DNA from: Clostridia bacterium
GTDB taxonomy: Bacteria; Bacillota; Clostridia; Oscillospirales; Acutalibacteraceae
Length of the DNA: 64,000 nt
Direction: 5' to 3'
Assembly: GCA_017503785.1 (NCBI GenBank)
Contig: JAFVSK010000018.1
Coordinates: forward strand, 42,079-106,078
The position numbers and the translations under genes were made by a program. This document shows, one piece after another, positions 17,787-25,182 of this stretch. The notes under the pieces are model-generated. The model was given only the letters and a program-made list of their open reading frames with translations. It was not told where the DNA came from and searched no databases. Numbering within the stretch: position 1 is the stretch's first letter; each line of letters starts with the position of its first letter.

Positions 17787-18842
17787 ATGAACAACACCAC
17801 CTTGGACGCCATGAACGACGCCCTGCTTTCCCCTGCCGATTTTATCACGTTTATGTTCGAACGCACCGACGAGGACGGCGTGCTGTACATTCCCGGCTGG
17901 CATTACGATAATCCCGGCTGGGAGGTCAATGCCCCCGGCAGCACCGACGACGGAGCCAGCTATCGCTGCAAAATGAACTGGAACTTATTCAAATACGAAA
18001 AGGTGTTGGCAGAGTTCAAGGCCGTGTATGCGGCGCTGCAGCACATTGCTGCGGCAGGCGATCTGTTTGGTGCCTCGCCCGAAGAAGCCAAGGCTGCACT
18101 TGCCGACGAGTCGGTGTTTGCCGTATGGAATACCTATGTGCGCACCCTCGACGAGGGTGAGTTCGATACCGAGCGGGTAGAAACGATCTACGACAAGCAG
18201 GACACGATGGAATGGGTAAAGGCCATTGCCGCCCGTTTGGCAGCGGGGGAAACGCTTGAAAGCTTTGAAAAAGAAGCGTTGGCGGAATATATGGATATCG
18301 CCGTCACCGAGGAGGAGGTCGCTTATCGGTTTGCTTATCTGGAGCACCAACACAAGGAGGCCGAAAAGCGACTGGGCGACGGTTTGTGCGCCCACGACGT
18401 GTACATTCGTGCGCGCCGCCTTTGCCGCCTGTTGGCATTGAAGGCGCCCGCGCTGGTCGTTTGCAACGAAGCTCGCCAGTTCGCCGCAGCGTTTGTGCTG
18501 CAGCGGTACGGTCTGTCCCGCGAGGTGGTGGATAATACTATTCGCCTGCGCTTGGAGCAAATGGAACTGATGAGTGAGGATGAGCTGGACGAGCTGTACC
18601 GCCCACAGCGCTCCAACCGTCGCAAAAGCTTAGCACCGCTGTTTGTGTTTGAAATTTTGAGCAGGCACTCCAATTCCAAAACACATCTGCGGCAACGGGA
18701 TATTCTGAAAGAGCTGGAAAAATATCCCTATGAAATTTCACTGGAGCGCAAGGCGCTCGGTCGTATCATCCATAATTTGGTCGACACACCGCAATACGCC
18801 GTGTTTTCGGATAAAAGCGGCGTGTGGATCGAACAGGAATAA
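17787..18842 (+). CDS. Cluster protein with C-terminal winged helix like that of the WYL regulator
   Basis: 351 residues. About residues 1-270 are acidic and match nothing I recognise. Residues 285-345 share the winged-helix pattern of the WYL regulator at 2961: FEILSRHS versus LEILQKHS, then L.Q.DI..EL and LERKALGR versus IERKAIGR. There is no WYL domain. It may bind the same operator or dimerise with the WYL protein. Start at ATG 17787 follows AAGGAG and the operator promoter; an in-frame GTG three codons earlier is less likely. Confidence 0.75.
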   Translation: MNNTTLDAMNDALLSPADFITFMFERTDEDGVLYIPGWHYDNPGWEVNAPGSTDDGASYRCKMNWNLFKYEKVLAEFKAVYAALQHIAAAGDLFGASPEEAKAALADESVFAVWNTYVRTLDEGEFDTERVETIYDKQDTMEWVKAIAARLAAGETLESFEKEALAEYMDIAVTEEEVAYRFAYLEHQHKEAEKRLGDGLCAHDVYIRARRLCRLLALKAPALVVCNEARQFAAAFVLQRYGLSREVVDNTIRLRLEQMELMSEDELDELYRPQRSNRRKSLAPLFVFEILSRHSNSKTHLRQRDILKELEKYPYEISLERKALGRIIHNLVDTPQYAVFSDKSGVWIEQE

Positions 18843-18863
18843 GCAGAAAAGGAGAAACAAATT

Positions 18864-19418
18864 ATGAAAGACGTATGGGTATTGTATGAGCGCTCGGATC
18901 TGGCGCGCGGCGGTGAATGGGATTATCAGAACTATGCGACGGCATGCCGCGCGTTTGCCGATTTCGACACTGCCAAGCAAGCAATGCGAGATACCATTAA
19001 GCGCTACGCCACCGAAAAAAGCTCGATGTTTGACGGCGAGGGGAATCTCAACGAGCTGCTCGACCAATATTACTGTGACGATGATGAACGTGACACCTTC
19101 ACCTACGTGGGCGAGCTGCTTCGCAAGCTTTGTCTGAATGAGCTGGACGATGCCACCGCAAAAGCCATCAAGCCGCTGTTTTGCACTACCTTCCTTTTTG
19201 CCGCCGAGATAACGACAGACAACGGCGAGCCCGTGCTGCTGATGCGCGGTGATGACGACGGCCCTTGCAACGGTGTGAATCCCTACGTTCACACCAACCT
19301 GTTCTCCATGAACGACGATACCAAAGATTACTATTTCTACGTTGAGGATATGTTCCACATGGATTCCGACTTCTTCTCGCATCTGTTCCTGGATTTAAAA
19401 AAGGTTTCGGTGGAATAA
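18864..19418 (+). CDS. Unknown acidic protein in the cluster
   Basis: 184 residues, Asp/Glu-rich with many aromatic residues, no signal peptide or membrane segment. Not recognised. It follows the winged-helix gene by 21 bp with a good ribosome site (AAAAGGAG), so the two share a transcript. Acidity and small size would suit a DNA mimic or an adaptor, but that is speculation. Confidence 0.75.
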   Translation: MKDVWVLYERSDLARGGEWDYQNYATACRAFADFDTAKQAMRDTIKRYATEKSSMFDGEGNLNELLDQYYCDDDERDTFTYVGELLRKLCLNELDDATAKAIKPLFCTTFLFAAEITTDNGEPVLLMRGDDDGPCNGVNPYVHTNLFSMNDDTKDYYFYVEDMFHMDSDFFSHLFLDLKKVSVE

Positions 19419-19447
19419 CCTTGTACTAAAAAAGAAGGAATTTGTGG

Positions 19448-19475
19448 TATACTATTGGTACGAGGAGGGATCGTA
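19448..19475 (+). promoter_or_regulatory. Weak promoter candidate before the phosphatase gene
   Basis: Extended -10 TGTGG-TATACT at 19448-19453, with TTGTAC 20 bp upstream (spacer too long) and no GTACC-N6-GGTRC repeat. A half-site GGTAC lies downstream at 19457-19461. The unit may be read from here or by run-through from 17755. Confidence 0.4.
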
Positions 19476-20152
19476 TGATTTATGCCATGAGTGATCTTCA
19501 CGGCTGTTATGAAAAATACATAGCCATGCTGGACACCATTCAATTCAGCGAGCAGGATACCCTGTACGTGCTGGGCGACGTGGTGGATCGCGGCAACGGC
19601 GGTATACGCCTTTTGCAGGATATGCAAAGCCGCCCAAACGTGGTGCCGTTGCGCGGAAATCACGACTGCATGGCCTACCGCATGCTGTCGGCACTTATCA
19701 ACGACTGCATGGGCGACAGTGACCGCTTTTTGCAGCTGTATGAGCTGTGGCTGCACGACGGCGGCGCCCCCACCTACGAGGCATTTGCCGCACTGACACC
19801 CGCTCAGCAGGCACAGATTCTTACGTATCTCAATTCGTTTTTGATCTATGACGAGATCGCTGTGGGCGGAAACACGTTCTTTTTAGCGCACACCGTCCCC
19901 GAAAAAGAGCGCATGCTCCGGTTCGACAAGCTGCTGTGGCAGGAATTTATTGCAGGCGAGCCCGACTATGACCAAGAATACTATCCCGACAAATATCTGG
20001 TGACCGGCCACACGCCCACCGGCTTGATCGACCCCGCCTGTGCGGGCCGTATCTTCCGCCGCAATCGCCACATTGCTATTGATTGCGGTGCCGTGTTCGG
20101 CAAGTCGTTGGGCTGTATCTGCCTGGACACACTGGAGGAGTTCTATGTATAA
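19475..20152 (+). CDS. PPP-family metallophosphoesterase
   Basis: 225 residues with the full bimetal phosphatase set: SDLHGCYEKY (Asp7, His9), LGDVVDRGNGG, LRGNHDCM, and later VTGHTPTG. These define the PPP/bacterial PrpA-like serine/threonine or nucleotide (ApaH-like) phosphatases. ATG 19475 follows GAGGAGGGA; an upstream in-frame TTG overlaps the -10 and is rejected. The PolC-like gene follows after 18 bp. Possible substrates include proteins, dinucleotide polyphosphates or DNA/RNA end phosphates. Confidence 0.88.
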   Translation: MIYAMSDLHGCYEKYIAMLDTIQFSEQDTLYVLGDVVDRGNGGIRLLQDMQSRPNVVPLRGNHDCMAYRMLSALINDCMGDSDRFLQLYELWLHDGGAPTYEAFAALTPAQQAQILTYLNSFLIYDEIAVGGNTFFLAHTVPEKERMLRFDKLLWQEFIAGEPDYDQEYYPDKYLVTGHTPTGLIDPACAGRIFRRNRHIAIDCGAVFGKSLGCICLDTLEEFYV

Positions 20153-20170
20153 AGCAGAAAGGAAGGAAAA

Positions 20171-22456
20171 ATGGAACGCGTTGAACTACACCTACACACC
20201 AAGCTATCCGACGACGTTTCGGTTATTGAACCCGCCGAAGCCATAGAACGAGCACTGGCATGGCAGCACACCGCCGTTGCGTTCACCAATTTGAACAACG
20301 TGCAGGATTTCCCCGCCATTGCCGAGGCTGCAAGCAAGGCGCCGTCGCTGCGGGTGATCTACGGTGCCGAGCTGCGCTATGCCGCCGACAACGGTATCGC
20401 TCCCTACGGTATTACCGCGCTGGTGAAAAACCGCGCGGGACTTAAAGAACTGTATACCGTTTTATCGTCGCTGAAGGACGACGGCGTGTGCGAATTGATC
20501 GACACCGCCGTGCTGAAAAAACACCGCAAGAACCTGCTGATCGGTTCCTGCGGTGAGTTGAGCGAGTTATTTGCATTGATCGCGCGCGGCGCCGACCGCG
20601 AAGTCATTGAACGCGCCGCCGCCTTTTACGATTATTTTGAGATCTACCCCACCGACGATGCGGAGGAGCAGCGCGTGTATGCGGCGATCTTCCGCTTGGG
20701 CGAACAGCTGGGGGTTCCCGTGGCAGCTGTTGGCAACTGCCATTATTTAGACCGGCGCGACGAGCTCTGCCGCCGTGTGATGCGCACCGTTAAAGGGCAC
20801 ACCGACAAAAACACTCGCTTATTCTTTCACTCCACCAAGGAAATGCTGGCCGCCTTTGCCTACTTGGGCGAGCGGGAAGCCTATCAAGCGGTGGTGTCCG
20901 ATCCGCACACCATTGCCGCGTGTGTGGAAGCGGTATCGCCGCTTTGGGAAAACCGCTGCACGCCGGTGGTGGAAAACGCCGGCGAGCAGCTGTGCTCGTT
21001 AGCACACGCGCAGGCCAATGCGCTTTACGGCAGCCCGCTGCCCGCCCCTGTTGCCGAACGTCTGGAGGAGGAGCTGGGCCACATTCAGCGCCACGGCTTT
21101 GCGGTGCCGTATTTGGTAGCATACGAGTTGGCTCGCGCCATGCATCACGAGGGGGTTCGCACGGGAACGCGCGGCTCGCTGGGCTCAGTGCTGACAGCAT
21201 TTTTTTTAGGAATTACCGACAGCAATCCCCTGCCGCCGCACTATCGCTGCGCACAAGGACATTACGCGGAATTTGCCGATGCCTTTGACGGTGCGGAGCT
21301 TCCCGCCAAGCCGTGCCCGGTGTGCGGCAGTCGTCTGATTGCCGACGGCCACAACATTCCCTATGAAACCTTTATGGGGTACGACGGCAGCGCTGTGCCC
21401 GATCTGTCGTTAAATTTCCCTGTTGCCAAGCGAACACGTGCGCTGGAACAACTAAAAACACAGTTCAGCGAGGAGCAGCTGGCCCATGCAGGGTGTATCA
21501 CCACATTGTGGGAGCGCTTTGCCGAGGGATACATTGCCGTGTACGAGGCGGAAACTGCCGACTATCTCTCAAACAAGCAGCGCGACCGTGTGTGCCGCAA
21601 GCTGTGCGGCGTGAAGCGAAACGTAGTCACGCATCCCTCGGCCGTTTTGGTGATGCCTGCCGAGCGGAACTTTACCGAGCTGACACCGCTGCGCGCCGCT
21701 GAACGCGACACGCCCATTCCGTCGGTTACGCAGCTCGACCATCACAGCCTGCGAAACAGTCTGATGCGCGTGGACGTGCTGGGGCACACCACGCTGGATC
21801 TGCTGATGGCCTTAGAGGCTGCCACCGGTTGTTCGGCCGATACGGTACCGTGGGACGATCCTGAAGTGTACGCATTGTTTGAAAGCGCCGACACGCTGGG
21901 GATTCCCGAGTTTGACTCGGAGTTCATGCGCGAACTGCTTGCAAAAACCAATCCACACAGTTTTTCCGAGCTGGTGCAGCTATCCGGGCTATCGCACGGT
22001 ACCGGCACGTGGCGCAATAACGGCGAGGTGCTGCTCAACGAAGGACACACGCTGCACGAGCTGCCTGCTCTGCGCGACGACGTGTTCCTGCAGCTGCTGC
22101 ACTACGGCTTCAACAAACGCACCGCCTACTATCTCATGCGCTACGTGCGCATGGGCAAGCTCTCTCGCGCCACCTCTGATAATATACCACGTGTGCTGCG
22201 GCGCGCGGGTGTTCCCGACTGGTACGTGCAGTCGCTGAAAAAGATCCAATATCAGTTTCCCAAAGCACACGCAGTGGCCTACGTGAAAAACGCCGTGCGT
22301 ACAGCGTGGTTTAAGCGGTATCATCCCGCCGCGTTCTATGCGGCCTGCGTTGCCACGTACTTTCCTGCCGAAAAAGTGCTTACCGATGAGGAAAATACGC
22401 ATCGACAAAGCTTGCTGAAGGAGTGTGCCGCCAAAGGCTTGCCGCTGCCGGAGTAA
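20171..22456 (+). CDS. Shortened PolC-like DNA polymerase III alpha homologue, probably inactive
   Basis: 761 residues against about 1,400 for PolC. PHP-domain start HLHTKLSDD, then HYLDRRDE, GTRGSLGSVLT, a zinc site (CAQGH, CPVCG), GYDGSAVPDLSLNF, LMRVDVLGH, LSGLSHGTG and a fingers/thumb region. The N-terminal domain, proofreading exonuclease and OB fold are absent. The palm motif normally PDIDLNF is PDLSLNF: Asp411 is kept but the second catalytic Asp is Ser413; Asp535 is kept. Polymerisation is therefore unlikely. It may bind primer-template or keep a PHP phosphatase role. Coupled to the phosphatase gene. Confidence 0.85.
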   Translation: MERVELHLHTKLSDDVSVIEPAEAIERALAWQHTAVAFTNLNNVQDFPAIAEAASKAPSLRVIYGAELRYAADNGIAPYGITALVKNRAGLKELYTVLSSLKDDGVCELIDTAVLKKHRKNLLIGSCGELSELFALIARGADREVIERAAAFYDYFEIYPTDDAEEQRVYAAIFRLGEQLGVPVAAVGNCHYLDRRDELCRRVMRTVKGHTDKNTRLFFHSTKEMLAAFAYLGEREAYQAVVSDPHTIAACVEAVSPLWENRCTPVVENAGEQLCSLAHAQANALYGSPLPAPVAERLEEELGHIQRHGFAVPYLVAYELARAMHHEGVRTGTRGSLGSVLTAFFLGITDSNPLPPHYRCAQGHYAEFADAFDGAELPAKPCPVCGSRLIADGHNIPYETFMGYDGSAVPDLSLNFPVAKRTRALEQLKTQFSEEQLAHAGCITTLWERFAEGYIAVYEAETADYLSNKQRDRVCRKLCGVKRNVVTHPSAVLVMPAERNFTELTPLRAAERDTPIPSVTQLDHHSLRNSLMRVDVLGHTTLDLLMALEAATGCSADTVPWDDPEVYALFESADTLGIPEFDSEFMRELLAKTNPHSFSELVQLSGLSHGTGTWRNNGEVLLNEGHTLHELPALRDDVFLQLLHYGFNKRTAYYLMRYVRMGKLSRATSDNIPRVLRRAGVPDWYVQSLKKIQYQFPKAHAVAYVKNAVRTAWFKRYHPAAFYAACVATYFPAEKVLTDEENTHRQSLLKECAAKGLPLPE

Positions 22457-22464
22457 TAAAAAAA

Positions 22465-22494
22465 GAAAAAGGCACGCTGTATCGTGCCTTTTTT
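22465..22494 (+). terminator. Terminator closing the cluster
   Basis: GGCACG, 6-nt loop, CGTGCC and a T run, preceded by an A run, so it can work in both directions. Confidence 0.85.
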
Positions 22495-22559
22495 GTGCGA
22501 AAGAGTGACCAAGCGGAGCAACATTGAGATAAAAGTAAGCAAAAGTACACCAACATACC

Positions 22560-23039
22560 TCATAAGCCGTATTTTTGAATGTATCTCTTTGCTTCGTTCT
22601 TGATCCATGTCATTCTATGATCTGCATATGGTTTGATGCGGTCGACATATTGAGATGCGCCCATTTTATAAAGGGTACTAATAATGTGTCCGTCAATATC
22701 ATCATCCGGTAAAATACTTGCTATTCGGTCTGCGTAGTGTAGAAAACGTTTCTTTCCAAGTAACATGACGAAACTTTGGCGTCCTCTTTTAGCTTTGATA
22801 TTCTCGCAAATCTTGCATACCCGGTCAGCTTGTTCTGCGCCCAAGTCTTTCTTTTTGGTTAAAATCAGTTGTCTAATATTCTCGCCTATCTCCCATAATT
22901 CGTGTTCAAAGTCATACCAATCATGAACTGTCGGTGCTAATTCCATATACGGTAAGTCGGGGAGGTCTTTCTCCGGAATCAACTTTTCTGCAGAAAGCAA
23001 CAAACTGTTTAATTGCGAATCAAACTCATCTCTTTTCAT
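22560..23039 (-). CDS. Unknown protein of an AT-rich two-gene cassette
   Basis: 159 residues, helical and charged, no recognised domain. ATG at 23039 follows AAAGGAG and overlaps the stop of the four-helix-bundle gene by 4 bp. The coding sequence is clearly AT-richer than the flanks, suggesting acquisition from elsewhere. Function unknown; co-expression with the four-helix protein is the only clue. Confidence 0.75.
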   Translation of the reverse strand: MKRDEFDSQLNSLLLSAEKLIPEKDLPDLPYMELAPTVHDWYDFEHELWEIGENIRQLILTKKKDLGAEQADRVCKICENIKAKRGRQSFVMLLGKKRFLHYADRIASILPDDDIDGHIISTLYKMGASQYVDRIKPYADHRMTWIKNEAKRYIQKYGL

Positions 23040-23383
23040 TTCGCATTCTCCTTTGCGGTGTTGATGGAGGAGATGAGTATTCTGCGAATCGATCCGCAAT
23101 CGTGCAATACAGTTTTTGCGGCATCATCAGAGATAATGCTCGCTTTTTGTGCGATTTCAATCCAGTATTCTGTTTCGTAGCATTCTTTCAAAGCAATCTG
23201 CAATTTAGCGATAAAATCGGGACGGCTGTGCGCATATTTCGCTTCGCGGATATTTGCTCCAATACTCGTTCCGCTTCGTTCAAGCTGATTTGACAGAGAA
23301 TAATGCCCTTTTATATTTTCTGTCAGTTTTAAGATTTGAATTGCAAATTCTGTTGACATATCAGCAAGTTTGTTTTCAGCCAT
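23036..23383 (-). CDS. Four-helix-bundle protein (S23/IVS, Avd-like)
   Basis: 115 residues. The core pattern SNQLERSGTSIGANIREA and ALKECYETEYWIEIA is diagnostic of the four-helix-bundle family found in 23S rRNA intervening sequences and related to Avd of diversity-generating retroelements. There is no rRNA and no reverse transcriptase here. Start follows GAGGTGAT. The -35 box of its promoter touches the beginning of the hairpin array, which makes gene pair plus array look like one unit. Confidence 0.88.
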   Translation of the reverse strand: MAENKLADMSTEFAIQILKLTENIKGHYSLSNQLERSGTSIGANIREAKYAHSRPDFIAKLQIALKECYETEYWIEIAQKASIISDDAAKTVLHDCGSIRRILISSINTAKENAK

Positions 23384-23404
23384 ACTATCACCTCATTTAC
23401 TCCG

Positions 23405-23433
23405 ATTGTACCACACATTGGCAAACTTTTCAA
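23405..23433 (-). promoter_or_regulatory. Promoter of the four-helix-bundle cassette
   Basis: Read leftward: -35 TTGAAA (23428-23433), 17-bp spacer, extended -10 TGG-TACAAT (23405-23410). Confidence 0.75.
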
Positions 23434-23592
23434 TGAAATCGCGCGGGGCGCGATGAAATCCTCACTCCGCTCGGATGAAATCTGCTAACGCAGATGAAAT
23501 CAAATCCACCCACCCGCCGTCGAGGCGGATTTCATCCCCGTAGGGGATTTCATCATCGGAGATGATTTCACCCATCCGAAAGGGTGGATTTA
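23432..23592. repeat. Array of small hairpins with mirrored GATGAAATC linkers
   Basis: Short stem-loops (such as TGCTAACGCA, CGCCGTCGAGGCG, CCCCGTAGGGG) are separated by GATGAAATC in the left half and by the reverse complement GATTTCATC in the right half. AAATCCACCC at 23502-23511 is matched by GGGTGGATTT at 23582-23591. The whole could fold as a nested structure. Not CRISPR: the constant parts are 9 nt and the intervals are themselves palindromes. Confidence 0.8.
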
Positions 23593-23596
23593 GTTG

Positions 23597-23637
23597 AAAA
23601 GAACCCACACTTGTCGTAGACAAGTGTGGGTTCTTTT
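23597..23637. terminator. Bidirectional terminator after tRNA-Gly
   Basis: 17-bp perfect stem (AAAAGAACCCACACTTG and its complement) with a 7-nt loop; A and T runs on both sides. Confidence 0.85.
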
Positions 23638-23638
23638 C

Positions 23639-23714
23639 TGGAGCGGCTTACGAGGCTCGAACTCGCTACCTCCACCTTGGCAAGGTGGCGCTCTACCAGA
23701 TGAGCTAAAGCCGC
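23639..23714 (-). tRNA. tRNA-Gly (anticodon GCC)
   Basis: 76 nt with encoded CCA. Acceptor stem GCGGCTT/AAGCCGC, discriminator T, D-arm TAGCTCATCTGGTAGAGC, anticodon stem CCACC/GGTGG around TTGCCAA, and T-loop GTTCGAGCC. GCC reads GGC/GGT. It has its own consensus promoter and a strong terminator. No duplicate of its 3' end is visible nearby, so there is no evidence for its use as an attachment site in this window. Confidence 0.96.
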
Positions 23715-23727
23715 AAGTGCAAGAGTG

Positions 23728-23756
23728 AGTATAGCACAGCGCTTTGGATTTGTCAA
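23728..23756 (-). promoter_or_regulatory. Promoter of tRNA-Gly
   Basis: Read leftward: -35 TTGACA, 17-bp spacer, extended -10 TGC-TATACT. Confidence 0.85.
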
Positions 23757-23823
23757 GAGATATTTTTCAGTTTGTGAAAATTCCTTTCGCTGCGCGCGGA
23801 ATGACTCACCCTTGCCGCAACAA

Positions 23824-23857
23824 AAAACACCGCCGTTGTGTAACGGCGGTGTTTTCG
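23824..23857 (-). terminator. Terminator of the SurA-like lipoprotein gene
   Basis: Stem AACACCGCCGTT / AACGGCGGTGTT, loop GTGT, with A/T runs; lies between the stop at 23861 and the tRNA unit. Confidence 0.85.
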
Positions 23858-23860
23858 GTT

Positions 23861-25033
23861 TTATTTCTTGGTGAGGCCGAGCAGCTCCACAAAGTCCACG
23901 GCGTTCATCGCTTTCCAGTCGATAACGGCGGTCTTTTTCAGTTCCTTCACGCGCTCCTTGACTTCGGCATCGAACTCATCGTACTTCATGTACTGCAGCG
24001 TTTGGTCGCGGCTGTCTTCATAATAGTCGATGTCTTTCTTATCCTCGTCTTGGCCGCGGTCGGCTTCGGGATCCATACGGAAGATGAGCGCCAGCGTATT
24101 CTTGGTGCCGCCCTGCTTGTAGGTGACGACCTTGGCTTCGCCCTCGTTGATCTTTTCGATGGCCTTAACCAGCTCTTCATCGGCGCCGTCGGCTTCCTTT
24201 ACCAAGTCGATGCGGTTGGTGGTTTCGGGCTCTTTTTCCTCCTCGGAGTCAGCCTCGGTGGTATCGGTAGCTTCCTTATCCTCGTCTTTCTTCTCCTCGG
24301 CGGTGTCGGCTAAGAACTGACGGTAGATCTCTTGGAAATCGGCGGCCGTTTTCTTCGACTTGTTGAAGGTGGCCAGATACTCGTCGAAATGCTTCTGGTA
24401 GTCGGCGATGATATCGTCGGCCAGCGCCTTGTTTTCTTCGTCGACCAGCGAGATCTCGAACATGTAGTAGCTGAGGTAGTTTTCGTCGAAATACTTGCGG
24501 ATATCCTCTTCCTTGACCTCACGCTTGCCGCCCTTGTTGTACAGGCCGTCGAACAGCGAGGCCTCGTTCAGGTTGAGCGCCTTGTACATGTTGATATACC
24601 GCTCGTTGGAGAAGCCCAGCGGGAGGTATTGGTCGGCCTTGAGCGCCTTGAGATCCTCTTCGGCATCGGCCACCAGTTCCTTATCCCAGGAAATGCCTTC
24701 GGCTTTCATCATATCTTCCAGAGCCTTCTGGCGAACCATCATGTCGCGGGTGGTGTAGATGAGATACTGCTCCATGGTGACGTCGAGTTCATTGTCGCCC
24801 TCGCCGTACACGAAATCCATCGACAGAGCTTCCTCACCGTAGTAATACAAATACACGTAGGCGTTGGAGTCGGTCATGGCGGTGCCGTAGGCATAGGCCA
24901 GATAATCGCCCATTTCGTACACCTTACCGCCAACCTCCATGGCTACCGCGGGGGTGGAGCAGCCGCAAACCAACAGGCAGGACAGCGCCAGCACCACGGC
25001 CAACGCCGAACGCAATACACGCTTCAGAGTCAT
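23861..25033 (-). CDS. SurA/PrsA-like lipoprotein without a clear isomerase domain
   Basis: 390 residues. Signal peptide with lipobox LLVCGC, so it is anchored outside the membrane. Residues 30-190 look like the N-terminal chaperone part of SurA/PrsA foldases (MEQYLIYTTRDMMVRQKALEDM, then KEEDIRKYFDENY). A very acidic Glu/Asp/Thr linker follows near residues 245-280. The parvulin signature is not evident, so it is probably a secretion chaperone or a divergent isomerase. ATG 25033 follows AAGGAGG; the frame upstream of it crosses the promoter. Confidence 0.75.
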   Translation of the reverse strand: MTLKRVLRSALAVVLALSCLLVCGCSTPAVAMEVGGKVYEMGDYLAYAYGTAMTDSNAYVYLYYYGEEALSMDFVYGEGDNELDVTMEQYLIYTTRDMMVRQKALEDMMKAEGISWDKELVADAEEDLKALKADQYLPLGFSNERYINMYKALNLNEASLFDGLYNKGGKREVKEEDIRKYFDENYLSYYMFEISLVDEENKALADDIIADYQKHFDEYLATFNKSKKTAADFQEIYRQFLADTAEEKKDEDKEATDTTEADSEEEKEPETTNRIDLVKEADGADEELVKAIEKINEGEAKVVTYKQGGTKNTLALIFRMDPEADRGQDEDKKDIDYYEDSRDQTLQYMKYDEFDAEVKERVKELKKTAVIDWKAMNAVDFVELLGLTKK

Positions 25034-25066
25034 AATAAAATCCTCCTTGAAATCTACAATACCCCT

Positions 25067-25095
25067 ATTGTACACGAATTTTAGTCGCTTGTCCA
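25067..25095 (-). promoter_or_regulatory. Promoter of the SurA-like lipoprotein gene
   Basis: Read leftward: -35 TGGACA, 17-bp spacer, -10 TACAAT. Confidence 0.7.
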
Positions 25096-25143
25096 CACAA
25101 AAATGAAAATTCGCACAAAATTCACAATTTTTTTGTAAACAAA

Positions 25144-25172
25144 AACCGCACCGCGGTGAGCGGTGCGGTTAT
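25144..25172 (-). terminator. Terminator of the Thr-rich lipoprotein gene
   Basis: Stem AACCGCACCGC / GCGGTGCGGTT with a 5-nt loop and, read leftward, a T run. Confidence 0.8.
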
Positions 25173-25182
25173 CGGGTTACGA

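Noticed and set aside
19421-19461. Fifth copy of the GTACC-N6-GGTRC operator before the phosphatase gene
   Set aside because: GTACT is not followed by a second half-site at the right distance; only an isolated GGTAC lies downstream of the -10.
2961-22456. Prophage or integrative element as carrier of the cluster
   Set aside because: No integrase, structural phage genes, conjugation genes or duplicated tRNA end are visible; base composition and codon use look like the surroundings.
23036-23383. Diversity-generating retroelement accessory gene (avd)
   Set aside because: No reverse transcriptase, template repeat or variable repeat is visible nearby; only the fold family is shared.
23432-23592. 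CRISPR array
   Set aside because: Constant units are only 9 nt, inverted in the second half, and the intervals are palindromes; no cas genes.
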